From the NCBI GenBank assembly GCA_947175175.1, contig CAMWLV010000015.1:1-39237 (forward strand): 39,237 bases of DNA, read 5' to 3'. The position numbers were made by a program, and so were the translations under genes. Under the pieces are notes generated by a model. The model worked only from the letters and a program-made list of their open reading frames with translations. It was not told where the DNA came from and made no database searches. This document shows positions 18,007 through 25,206 of the stretch, piece after piece; position 1 is the first letter of the stretch, and each line of letters begins with the position of its first letter. Origin of the DNA: an uncultured Lachnospiraceae bacterium (lineage in GTDB: Bacteria > Bacillota > Clostridia > Lachnospirales > Lachnospiraceae).

Positions 18007-18073
18007 TAATAAACAAAGTTTTAGAATTTCTTAGTCTGCCTATTTTGCGGACTTAGAAATTCTCTTTGTCTCT
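18007..18073 (-). other. Long imperfect hairpin between yloV and recG
   Basis: The core spans 18023-18063: two 17-base arms (AGAATTTCTTAGTCTGC, and a right arm complementary to it apart from one mismatch and one wobble) around a 7-base loop. Outer ACAAAG/CTTTGT bases can extend the stem past a bulge. On the minus strand only a short A/U stretch follows, so an RNA-processing, attenuation or stabilising role fits better than a classical terminator. Confidence 0.6.
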
Positions 18074-19791
18074 TATTCCGCTGAAATAATATAAGAATAG
18101 ATCGGCTGACCGCCAAACTGGAGTTCCACATCGCATCCGCCAAATTCGGCACGCACCATATCTGCCAGTTTCTGTGCCTGCTCCTCTTTGATGATGTCAC
18201 CATAATAAATACTAATCAATTCATATTTATCCGACATCATTTCCTTAACCATGTTGAACGCAACATCCTGCAAGTCAGTACCCACAGATAAGATCCCTTT
18301 ATCCCCGATTCCCATAAAGTCGCCCTCATGGATTTCTTTGCCGTCAATCATGGTATCCCGCACCGCGTATGTTACCTGTCCGGTTGCAACATGCTGTACT
18401 TCCTCAGCCATGACAGCCTCATTTTCCTCGATGGAGACATCAGGAACATAATTGATAATGGCCGTGATACCCTGTGGAACTGTCCTGGTCGGGATTACAA
18501 TGATATTTTTATCTGTTGTCAGCTGCTTTGCCTGGTTTGCTGCGAGGATAATATTTTTATTATTCGGAAAAATGAAAATATGATCTGCATTGATCTTCTC
18601 AATGGCATTGAGCATATCCTCCGTACTCGGGTTCATCGTCTGACCGCCTTCAATAATATAGTCAACACCCAAGGAACGGAAAATCTCATTCATACCTTCA
18701 CCAATGGAAACAGCAATAAAACCAGTATCCTTATGTTCAGGTGAAACTACTTCACTGCCGTTCATGCCAGTTTCTGACTTGTTCGGAAGTTCTGTGCTCT
18801 GCATCTGCTTCTCCATCATATCCGAAACCTTTTCATCGCGCTCAAGCCGCATATTTTCAATAATAATCGTTGTGAGTGAACCATACCGCAATGCCTTCTG
18901 CATCGCAAGTCCCGGATCGTTTGTGTGTACATGCACTTTGACGATCTCATCATCAGCCACAACAACGATCGAATCACCAATCGATGAGAGATACTCCTTG
19001 AAATCCATCTCCTGCTTGATATTGAATGGTTTGTTGAGCATGATTAAAAACTGTGTACAATAACAAAACTTGATCTCCGCGTTTGCCTGTGCCTCGATAT
19101 TGGACGGCATCACGCCTTTTTCCGCGGGACTGCTTGTTTTTGGTGCCGCTTCTATAGACAGGTCAAGCTCTTTGCCCAGGAACGCATCATAGGCGCCCTT
19201 TAACACTTCCACAAGTCCCTGCCCGCCGGAATCAACTACACCAGCCTGCTTTAAAACAGGAAGCATTTCCGGTGTCTGGGCAAGGACGGCTTCCGCTTCC
19301 TTGATGATCTCACCGATAAAGATCTCCAAGTCCTTCTCGCCCGCCATGGCAAGGTCGTTTGCCCTTTTCGCAGCACCCTTTGCCACGGTAAGGATCGTAC
19401 CTTCCTTTGGTTTCATGACAGCCTTATATGCCGTCTCAACTGCCTTGTCACAGGCAGATGCGAGAATTGCCGCATTGATCTCATCATATTCCTTGATGAC
19501 CTTGGTAAAACCCCTAAAAAGCTGTGACAGAATGACACCTGAGTTACCCCTCGCACCTCTTAAAGATCCTGAGGAGATCGCTTTTGCAAGGGAGACCATA
19601 TCCGGCTCTGCTATGGCAGCAACCTCTTTGGCAGCAGACATAATTGTCATAGACATATTCGTGCCTGTATCACCGTCGGGAACAGGGAAAACGTTCAATT
19701 CATTGATCCATTCTTTTTTATGCTCCAAATTCTTTGCTCCGGCGAGAAACATCTTTGATAGCATTTTCGCATCGATTATATTTAATCCCAC
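18073..19791 (-). CDS. yloV: DAK2-domain fatty acid kinase-like protein YloV (FakA family)
   Basis: The 572-residue protein resembles FakA, the kinase that phosphorylates fatty acids held by FakB (DegV) proteins. The N-terminal DAK2 nucleotide-binding domain has the Mg-ATP motif PVPDGDTGTNM at 36-46 and SLRGARGNSGVILSQLFRG near 92-110. A middle domain and a C-terminal DegV-like domain (GIGDKGILSVGTDL) follow. The start is a GTG at 19791 with GGAGG 10 bases upstream. It lies 15 bases after yloU, as in Bacillus and many Firmicutes. The nearby degV gene could supply the partner. Activity on fatty acids is inferred from the family. Confidence 0.9.
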   Translation of the reverse strand: MGLNIIDAKMLSKMFLAGAKNLEHKKEWINELNVFPVPDGDTGTNMSMTIMSAAKEVAAIAEPDMVSLAKAISSGSLRGARGNSGVILSQLFRGFTKVIKEYDEINAAILASACDKAVETAYKAVMKPKEGTILTVAKGAAKRANDLAMAGEKDLEIFIGEIIKEAEAVLAQTPEMLPVLKQAGVVDSGGQGLVEVLKGAYDAFLGKELDLSIEAAPKTSSPAEKGVMPSNIEAQANAEIKFCYCTQFLIMLNKPFNIKQEMDFKEYLSSIGDSIVVVADDEIVKVHVHTNDPGLAMQKALRYGSLTTIIIENMRLERDEKVSDMMEKQMQSTELPNKSETGMNGSEVVSPEHKDTGFIAVSIGEGMNEIFRSLGVDYIIEGGQTMNPSTEDMLNAIEKINADHIFIFPNNKNIILAANQAKQLTTDKNIIVIPTRTVPQGITAIINYVPDVSIEENEAVMAEEVQHVATGQVTYAVRDTMIDGKEIHEGDFMGIGDKGILSVGTDLQDVAFNMVKEMMSDKYELISIYYGDIIKEEQAQKLADMVRAEFGGCDVELQFGGQPIYSYIISAE

Positions 19792-19806
19792 TTTTAGAAA
19801 TCCTCC

Positions 19807-20163
19807 TTAATCAATCACTCGAACGCCTTCAACAAAGATGTTGATTTTTTCGATTTCGAGACCTGTGAAATTTTCCACCTTGTACTTTACATTGTTAATC
19901 AGGTTGTCACATACTGTAATAATACTTACACCGTATGCCACAATAACGTGAAAATCAAGAATTAATTTGTTGTTGACGATATTTACTGATATTCCATGGG
20001 TGATACTTTCCTTCATTAGCAGCTTCACCAAGCCATCTTTCACGTTTACTGAGGCCATTCCGACAATACCAAAGCACTCAACAGCTACACTCCCGGCGTA
20101 TTGGGCAATAACCTCAGGATCGATGTAGATATTACCCATGTGGGTATTCATAGATCCTTTCAT
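19807..20163 (-). CDS. yloU: Asp23/Gls24-family protein YloU
   Basis: This 118-residue protein belongs to the Asp23/Gls24 (DUF322) family: small, Val/Ile-rich, predicted alpha/beta, without a membrane segment. The stretches GNIYIDPEVIAQYAGSVAVE and LDFHVIVAYGVSI are typical. Family members are linked to envelope stress and membrane anchoring in other Firmicutes, and yloU nearly always lies next to yloV. AGGAGG is 6 bases before the ATG at 20163. It is the first gene of the yloU-yloV-recG-degV run and is divergent from rpmB, the order seen in Bacillus. Confidence 0.92.
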   Translation of the reverse strand: MKGSMNTHMGNIYIDPEVIAQYAGSVAVECFGIVGMASVNVKDGLVKLLMKESITHGISVNIVNNKLILDFHVIVAYGVSIITVCDNLINNVKYKVENFTGLEIEKINIFVEGVRVID

Positions 20164-20220
20164 AGAAATCCTCCTTTTATTTCTGAACAGTTCCTTACTA
20201 TAAAGAACATTAATGTTATT

Positions 20221-20249
20221 ATTATAACCGTTTTTTGGAAAAAAGAAAA
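20221..20249 (-). promoter_or_regulatory. Candidate promoter of the yloU operon
   Basis: A consensus TATAAT (-10) occurs on the minus strand at 20221-20226, with a weak TTTCTT -35 about 16 bases upstream. It gives a leader of roughly 50 bases before the yloU start. Confidence 0.42.
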
Positions 20250-20310
20250 CATGTATTTTAATAGAATTTCCATCATTTATGAAAATATTATATTTTTTAT
20301 GAAAAATAAC

Positions 20311-20339
20311 TTGCCAAAAGCTATTTTTTTTGATAAGAT
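20311..20339 (+). promoter_or_regulatory. rpmB promoter
   Basis: TTGCCA (-35, 20311-20316) and TAAGAT (-10, 20334-20339) are separated by the optimal 17 bases, upstream of the L28 ribosome binding site GGAGG. The short leader shows no obvious autoregulatory structure. Confidence 0.65.
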
Positions 20340-20388
20340 ATTAGCGTTGCGAGTCGAATGACTTAGATTAGTCGAGGAGGTGCTAACG

Positions 20389-20574
20389 ATGGCAAAGTGT
20401 GATATTTGTGGCAAAGGCGTTCATTTCGGTAATAACGTAAGCCATTCTCATAGAAGATCCAATGCAATTTGGAATTCCAATGTAAAAAGTGTTAAATGCA
20501 AAGTAAACGGAGCTGCTAAGAGAATGCATGTATGTACAAGATGTCTGCGTTCTGGAGCTGTTGAGCGTGCATAG
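20389..20574 (+). CDS. rpmB: Ribosomal protein bL28
   Basis: bL28 is a 50S subunit protein. This 61-residue copy has the start MAKCDICGKGVHFGNNVSHS and ends near CTRCLRSGAVERA. Two Cys pairs (C4-x2-C7 and C49-x2-C52) show the zinc-binding form of the protein; zinc-limited cells often carry a cysteine-free paralogue elsewhere. GAGGAGGT sits before the ATG at 20389; a preceding in-frame start at 20380 overlaps that site and is rejected. It is divergent from yloU, the conserved Firmicutes arrangement. Confidence 0.97.
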   Translation: MAKCDICGKGVHFGNNVSHSHRRSNAIWNSNVKSVKCKVNGAAKRMHVCTRCLRSGAVERA

Positions 20575-20600
20575 TGAAAAGAGCATAATTTATTTGTAAT

Positions 20601-20629
20601 AAAAAAAGAAGCATCAAGCTTCTTTTTTT
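20601..20629. terminator. Bidirectional terminator between rpmB and the J-domain gene
   Basis: AAAAAAAGAAGC and GCTTCTTTTTTT form a 12-bp stem with a 5-base loop. The run of T on either strand makes it a good intrinsic terminator for both convergent transcripts. Confidence 0.88.
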
Positions 20630-20656
20630 ATACACAGGAACTTCGAATACACTGTA

Positions 20657-21220
20657 TTAGCTTTCATAATACCGACTTCTTATATTTTCATATTCTGTCT
20701 GAATGAGCAGTAATGTCTTCGTGTCGCCACATTTATTATCTGGATGGAATATCTTCAACAATTCCTTATACCGCTTCCTCAAAGCAAGATCGCTGTCAAC
20801 TCCACGGAAAAAGCTTGTACTATCATAAGCACCGGATTCATATTGCTGATGCACTGGTTTTGGACCAGACATCTTCTGGCGTCTGTATTTGCTTTTCTCA
20901 TGCTCAAAATTCAAGCGTTCACATTCCAATGCCTTTCTGTCAAGCGCAAGCTGCTGATAAGCGTCCTCGATAATCTTTTGTTTTTTGGCTATAAATATTT
21001 CATTGTCATCAAAACGTTTTTTGATCATCTTTTCACGCACTTCGAGTGCATTTTTTTCACGCTCCAGTTTTCTCTTCAAATCCTGCAGCTCACGGCCAAG
21101 CTCCTGCAGCTCGTCCCTCTTTGCCTGAATTCTGACTTGCTCCTGAAACATCCATGTTTTCATCTTTTTGATGTCATCTGGTGCCTCAGCCTTCATGAGC
21201 TCCTCATCAAAATCCAACAT
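20657..21220 (-). CDS. Coiled-coil protein with C-terminal J-domain-like segment
   Basis: The 187-residue protein begins with a long charged coiled coil (about 25-118, rich in Lys/Glu/Arg) and ends with a compact segment, about 143-187, that resembles a DnaJ J-domain: a helix with LRKRYKELLKIF, the signature HPD at 159-161, then a helix with QTEYENIRSRY. J-domains stimulate the ATPase of Hsp70 (DnaK). There is no zinc-finger or Gly/Phe region, so this is not DnaJ itself. GGGAG precedes the ATG at 21220. It lies at the end of a run with GerW and DUF2953 genes. A co-chaperone role for an unknown client is inferred. Confidence 0.7.
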   Translation of the reverse strand: MLDFDEELMKAEAPDDIKKMKTWMFQEQVRIQAKRDELQELGRELQDLKRKLEREKNALEVREKMIKKRFDDNEIFIAKKQKIIEDAYQQLALDRKALECERLNFEHEKSKYRRQKMSGPKPVHQQYESGAYDSTSFFRGVDSDLALRKRYKELLKIFHPDNKCGDTKTLLLIQTEYENIRSRYYES

Positions 21221-21284
21221 ATTGATCTACTCCCTTTTGAAATTGAAACTATACTTCATGTTATCACAGTTTTACATAAAAGTT

Positions 21285-21425
21285 TTATTTACAGTCAAAT
21301 AGATAATACCCTGTAATAATAAAAATTGCGATAAGTATCAGACCAATCCATGTACTGCCAAGCACCAGCATAAAAAGCATGCCGACCGCAATCCAAAACA
21401 AAGTATAACCTATCAACTTACACAT
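21285..21425 (-). CDS. Small membrane protein
   Basis: This 46-residue protein is almost entirely hydrophobic: two membrane segments (about residues 5-20 and 22-41) joined by a short turn (GSTWIG), ending LFDCK. I do not recognise a family. I chose the ATG at 21425 because GAGGTG lies 7 bases upstream; an in-frame ATG two codons earlier is too close to it, and a longer start at 21476 lacks a site. It sits between gerW and the J-domain gene. A toxin-like or membrane-scaffold role cannot be told from sequence. Confidence 0.55.
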   Translation of the reverse strand: MCKLIGYTLFWIAVGMLFMLVLGSTWIGLILIAIFIITGYYLFDCK

Positions 21426-21498
21426 AACCATACACCTCGGCACATCTTTATTTATTATATGCAAGGTGCGATTCATTTATTAGTACTTTGCTGTCTCC

Positions 21499-21888
21499 TT
21501 ACTTGTTTTCGGGAAAAGCTGTGCTGATTGCCTCCTCATCACTTGGCATATCTTCCTTTTTGGAGGTAAACCGATCGATCAGGTCAGGCACCATATCAAT
21601 GATTTTAGTGACAGTATCCTGATTTTTGATATTGACAAGTCTTACCTGTCCGTTCTTGATGACAAGCACCGCACTCGGAGACATCTTTCCAGTCATACCG
21701 CCTGCCCCGCCGTTTTTCTTCTCCTGGGAAGAAGCTCCTGCCCCTACGCCAAACGTCACATCCACTAAAGGAATAATCGTCGTATCTCCTGCCTGTGTCG
21801 GCTCACCAACCACCGTTTTGGACGAGAGAAAGCTTTCCATTCCCTGCATCATGGAATTTACTACTTCATTAAAACTATTATCAGACAT
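21499..21888 (-). CDS. gerW: GerW/YtfJ-family sporulation protein
   Basis: The 129-residue protein matches the GerW (YtfJ) family, known in Bacillus for a role in spore germination. Visible family traits are the N-terminal helix FNEVVNSMMQGMESFLSS, the TTIIPLVDVTFGVGAGAS strand-loop, the Gly-rich GGAGGMTGKMSPSAVLVI region and the C-terminal acidic tail. GGAGG precedes the ATG at 21888. The DUF2953 gene ends 29 bases upstream, the same pairing as ytfI-ytfJ in Bacillus. Its presence supports a spore-forming host, or one descended from spore formers. Confidence 0.9.
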   Translation of the reverse strand: MSDNSFNEVVNSMMQGMESFLSSKTVVGEPTQAGDTTIIPLVDVTFGVGAGASSQEKKNGGAGGMTGKMSPSAVLVIKNGQVRLVNIKNQDTVTKIIDMVPDLIDRFTSKKEDMPSDEEAISTAFPENK

Positions 21889-21917
21889 TCTATACCTCCA
21901 AATCAAATGAATTCCAA

Positions 21918-22895
21918 TCAAATCCCGCCGCGCTTTAAATGTTTGATCAATCGCTTGATATCCTTGTCAAAAAACAGAATGCAGGCAGCACGCGCAAATA
22001 CAACTGCACTGACATGTCCCTGAAAGGAAAAATCCCCCTCGATGACAGAATGGTCAAATTCAGGCTGTATATCGATATTTCCCAGATGTAAGGGATAGAA
22101 TATTCCCCATACAGCAAGGACTTCTCCCATCACTGCCGGATCGTCAAAACCCAGATGAAGGTTTATTCGATATTTTCGTGGCAATATTTTTCCCAATATA
22201 CACACAACCTGTTTCTGACATGCTGCAAACGCCCGCTTTGTACTATCAAGTTGTAACACTTTCATGTAATATTTTATGTTATCTTTTATCTTCACTATTG
22301 TATCACAAACTTTATGGAATGTGAACTTTATATTTTTGAAAAAATTTACAAAATTAGTGAAAATATTCTTAATTTTTTGAACAATTCCCAGTATTTTACC
22401 GCTGCTATTGACCGCGTTACCTGGGAAGTCATCAGTCACAGTCAGATCTATATTGCTGTAGATATTTTCACTAAAATCATCGGTCTGTTCTTTTTCATAT
22501 ACAGCATCTTCCGATGCGGTATCCTCCGCTGTATAATCCTCTGACGAAGCAGCTTGAATTTCACCAGTGCTTTCTGTTTTATTTTTGGTTGATTTTACTT
22601 TTTTATGCTTCGTTTTTTGGCTGCCCACTCTTAAATTGTCATAAATCCTAATGCCAAAGATCTTCAGATCAACATGGAGCGCCTGCTCATTCTGATACTC
22701 TCCCTTTATCGATATGATGTGCAAAAGCCACGACGCACGCAGTTTTGCCGCAAACAGACCATTCTGATAACTGCCGCCGCCGCGATATCTGACTGGTACA
22801 AACAGAACCAACAGCAATATGAATAAAATGAGTCCGAGAACAATCAGGATTGCGATTCCGATTATTTTCAGGACTGTTAATAGTATCGACACCAT
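21918..22895 (-). CDS. DUF2953 membrane protein (YtfI-like)
   Basis: This 325-residue protein has an N-terminal membrane segment (about residues 5-33) ending VPVRYRGGG, a DUF2953 N-terminal beta domain (LRASWLLHIISIKGEY, LKIFGIRIYDN), an acidic low-complexity linker at about 110-170, a basic Phe-rich helix (VNFFKNIKFTFHKVCD) and a C-terminal beta domain (YRINLHLGFDDPAVMGEVLAVWG, then DIQPEFDHSVIEGDFSFQG). The function of DUF2953 is unknown; it is paired with gerW in spore formers. AAGGGG precedes the ATG. It is co-directional and closely spaced with gerW. Confidence 0.85.
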   Translation of the reverse strand: MVSILLTVLKIIGIAILIVLGLILFILLLVLFVPVRYRGGGSYQNGLFAAKLRASWLLHIISIKGEYQNEQALHVDLKIFGIRIYDNLRVGSQKTKHKKVKSTKNKTESTGEIQAASSEDYTAEDTASEDAVYEKEQTDDFSENIYSNIDLTVTDDFPGNAVNSSGKILGIVQKIKNIFTNFVNFFKNIKFTFHKVCDTIVKIKDNIKYYMKVLQLDSTKRAFAACQKQVVCILGKILPRKYRINLHLGFDDPAVMGEVLAVWGIFYPLHLGNIDIQPEFDHSVIEGDFSFQGHVSAVVFARAACILFFDKDIKRLIKHLKRGGI

Positions 22896-22916
22896 AAAAT
22901 CCCCTTAACCATCAAT

Positions 22917-23228
22917 TTATTTTGTAAAAAAAGCTTTCACATCATATGTGCCTGTTTCGCGAAAAACATCCTGAATGATTTCTATGACAAGGTCTACCGC
23001 ACCGCTATACCCCGCAGCAATACCGACAATATATGGAGCATTTCGTTTTTTCTTGTAATAGTTCTGTTTCAGCATCCCGCTATGATAAATTTCAAGCAGG
23101 TCATTATTTTTCGCAAGAGCGATGATATAGACAAACGGCTGTGGCCTGCCGGTTCGCAGTTTCCATTTTACTGTTCCACATTTTTTATCCAAAGAAGGGC
23201 TGATATACAATTTTCTGCTAAAGTGCAT
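22917..23228 (-). CDS. Conserved hypothetical protein
   Basis: This 103-residue soluble protein has no family I recognise. Features are a basic middle (KWKLRTGRPQPFVYIIALAKNNDLLEIY read as consecutive strands and turns), a KKKRNAPYIVGIAAGYSGAVDLV segment that looks like a strand-Gly-helix unit, and a C-terminal helix. There is no signal peptide. The start is uncertain: the ATG at 23228 has GGGGAG 11 bases upstream, and a GTG three codons earlier is only two bases from it. It precedes DUF2953 by 21 bases and may belong to the sporulation-linked group, but that is only positional. Confidence 0.65.
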   Translation of the reverse strand: MHFSRKLYISPSLDKKCGTVKWKLRTGRPQPFVYIIALAKNNDLLEIYHSGMLKQNYYKKKRNAPYIVGIAAGYSGAVDLVIEIIQDVFRETGTYDVKAFFTK

Positions 23229-23300
23229 TCTGATCACTGCTCCCCATTACGTTTCTATAATCAATGACTATTCTAACATAAGATTCTCAATATTTCAAAC

Positions 23301-23332
23301 CAAAAAGAAGGTCAGGACAGACCTTCTTTTTG
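23301..23332. terminator. Terminator downstream of the Nudix gene
   Basis: CAAAAAGAAGGTC and GACCTTCTTTTTG form a perfect 13-bp stem around a 6-base loop, with T-rich 3' sides on both strands. It ends the CheX-CheY-Nudix transcript on the minus strand. Confidence 0.88.
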
Positions 23333-23338
23333 CTTGTT

Positions 23339-23785
23339 TTAACGTGGTTTTATCCATTGTTTGTTTTTTCGGAGATCCAGATATTCCTGATAAGCCTGCT
23401 CCAGTATCTGTTTTTCGTTTGAAAATTTAAGCAGGTGATAAGCCTCATGATACTTATAATATCCTGAATCAACAAAAAATTCCTCGCGCTGTGGCTTGCT
23501 GTAATAATTATCAGCCATCATCAGATACCAATGAACTTCCTTCTCTACGATATCCTGAGGCACATTGAAGGTATATTCACTTTTCCCGATATATTTCATG
23601 ACAGTGGCTTTCACGCCGGATTCTTCAAACACTTCGCGCAGGGCTGTCTCCACATGCTTTTCGCCGGTTTCGACGGTTCCTTTTGGTAACACCCACCCTT
23701 CATACCTGTTCTTGAAATTTTTGTACAAAAGTAAAATTTTCCCTCTGAAAATGACTACGCCACCACAGCTAGTAGCTTGAATCAT
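23339..23785 (-). CDS. Nudix hydrolase
   Basis: This 148-residue enzyme hydrolyses a nucleoside diphosphate linked to another moiety. The Nudix box runs from Gly36 to Val58, with the conserved Gly, Glu, REV and EE residues (REVFEESG). It is preceded by WVLPKGTVE, the usual substrate-side strand. Candidate substrates in such single-domain proteins include (d)NTPs, diadenosine polyphosphates and capped RNA; the sequence does not choose between them. AGGAGG precedes the ATG. It is the last gene of a three-gene run after the CheX and CheY genes, with 29 bases between. Confidence 0.9.
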   Translation of the reverse strand: MIQATSCGGVVIFRGKILLLYKNFKNRYEGWVLPKGTVETGEKHVETALREVFEESGVKATVMKYIGKSEYTFNVPQDIVEKEVHWYLMMADNYYSKPQREEFFVDSGYYKYHEAYHLLKFSNEKQILEQAYQEYLDLRKNKQWIKPR

Positions 23786-23814
23786 GCTGTTTCCTCCTGT
23801 ATGGTGCGTATAGT

Positions 23815-24171
23815 TTATTTCATACTGTCCATAATGCTTATAATCTGGCTGGTCTCATAAGGCTTTGTAACAAAATCAGCGGCGCCAAGCTTAATTGCAT
23901 CGAGCATTTTATTTTTCTGCCCAGATGCTGTTACCATGATCACCTTTGCTTCCTCATTGTATTCTTTGATCTTAACAAGGGTTTCAATGCCATCCATCAC
24001 AGGCATGGTAATGTCAAGTGTCACAAAATCTGGCTCAAGCTCACAGTATTTATCAAAACCTTCCTGCCCATTTTCCGCCTCTGCAACTACTTCATAACCA
24101 TTTTCGACAAGAATATGGCGAAGCATATATCTCGATGTTTTGGAATCATCAACTATCAAAACAGTACTCAT
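23815..24171 (-). CDS. Stand-alone CheY-like response regulator
   Basis: This 118-residue protein is a receiver domain with no output domain. The acidic pocket is Asp8/Asp9, the phospho-acceptor Asp53 (TLDITMPVMDG), the switch Thr81 (VIMVTASG) and Lys103 (FVTKPY). Such single-domain regulators act by protein contact, as CheY does on the flagellar motor. It is encoded 43 bases after a CheX-domain protein, which is expected to bind or dephosphorylate it. No kinase is nearby, so its phosphodonor is not in this window. Confidence 0.92.
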   Translation of the reverse strand: MSTVLIVDDSKTSRYMLRHILVENGYEVVAEAENGQEGFDKYCELEPDFVTLDITMPVMDGIETLVKIKEYNEEAKVIMVTASGQKNKMLDAIKLGAADFVTKPYETSQIISIMDSMK

Positions 24172-24214
24172 TTTTTAATCTCCTTATCCTCTTCTTATAT
24201 TTTGAAAAGCATAT

Positions 24215-25087
24215 TTATTCATATACTTCTAAAACTGCCCTAAAACTGCAGCCATTGGCATGAATAGGAATCACATACAATTTCTCGTTGCTGACAAACG
24301 GTCCATCTATGGAATATTCAGGTGAATTCATATCAATTGCGACATCATCATAGCTTAAATTGGTGGCAAACAGACCATTCACACAGTTGATGAACTCCCC
24401 AACATTGTCCAAGGCATCCGCATCAACCGTGCTGTATGTATCCTCTGTAAAGTGATTGGCAATGGCGAGCAGACCGTTGTCTGGCGCACTGATATACACT
24501 TTCATACGCATATCCCCGACGATCATCTGACAAGCATACTTGTCAAGCTGCAGAGAACGTGCAGTGTATGCCTTATCCAGATACGCATCACAGTCAATCA
24601 GCCTGCGTATCGTCCGAACAAGGGTAAGTGTGTATTCTTTGAGCGGGTCTGATTTCATCGGGACAAAAATATGGATGCACTGTTCCAAGTCATCATGAAT
24701 CAGTGCGCTGATCTGGGCATCATCATATCCCCCGCGCTGTTGAAACTCATCCAAAAAAGGATTGATCTGTTCCAGACTAAATATCCCACGATCCAAAAGT
24801 TTCTGAACAAATTTCATAAAAGTATTTGACTGATACGTTAAGATCTCGTCCAGTTTTTCATCGCTGAGGTATCCTGCCTCAATCGCTTCCTCACCAAAAC
24901 GTTCTTTATCTTTATCAATCTGCCCTAAAAGCTCCTGCGCAGCTGCCGATGTAAGAACTTTATTGATCACGGCTATTGTCTCTACCTCAGCTTTAAAGTC
25001 TTTCTGAACAGGAAGTAAATCATCCAGCTGGCTCTGCGATAATATTTGTTTTTCTACCAGGTAATTTCCAAATAAGCGGTTAATCAT
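24215..25087 (-). CDS. CheX-domain protein with MshEN-like N-terminal repeats
   Basis: This 290-residue cytosolic protein has two parts. Residues 1-140 are helical and contain MshEN-like repeats of about 24 residues. The clearest pair are 63-86 (RFGEEAIEAGYLSDEKLDEI, ending at Gln86) and 92-115 (KFVQKLLDRGIFSLEQINPF and on), separated by five residues; a weaker copy is at 5-28 (LFGNYLVEKQILSQSQLDDL). Residues 145-290 resemble the CheX/CheC phosphatase fold, with the motif NVGEFINCVNGLF at 228-240 carrying the Glu and Asn expected for CheY-P hydrolysis. The ATG at 25087 follows GGGAG. The next gene encodes a CheY. MshEN repeats in other proteins bind c-di-GMP; whether these do is untested. Confidence 0.75.
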   Translation of the reverse strand: MINRLFGNYLVEKQILSQSQLDDLLPVQKDFKAEVETIAVINKVLTSAAAQELLGQIDKDKERFGEEAIEAGYLSDEKLDEILTYQSNTFMKFVQKLLDRGIFSLEQINPFLDEFQQRGGYDDAQISALIHDDLEQCIHIFVPMKSDPLKEYTLTLVRTIRRLIDCDAYLDKAYTARSLQLDKYACQMIVGDMRMKVYISAPDNGLLAIANHFTEDTYSTVDADALDNVGEFINCVNGLFATNLSYDDVAIDMNSPEYSIDGPFVSNEKLYVIPIHANGCSFRAVLEVYE

Positions 25088-25116
25088 TTTTCGGCTCCCT
25101 TCTACCATAAAATTTT

Positions 25117-25145
25117 ATCTAATACTAATATACACCTTTTTGCAA
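25117..25145 (-). promoter_or_regulatory. Candidate promoter of the CheX-CheY-Nudix run
   Basis: TTGCAA (-35) and TTAGAT (-10) are spaced 17 bases apart on the minus strand, about 30 bases before the chosen start of the CheX gene. The -10 match is weak. Confidence 0.38.
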
Positions 25146-25206
25146 AAAATTACAAAGTATTATTGAAGTTTTTGCGATTTTTTATACAAAAAGCAGAAAA
25201 TACATG

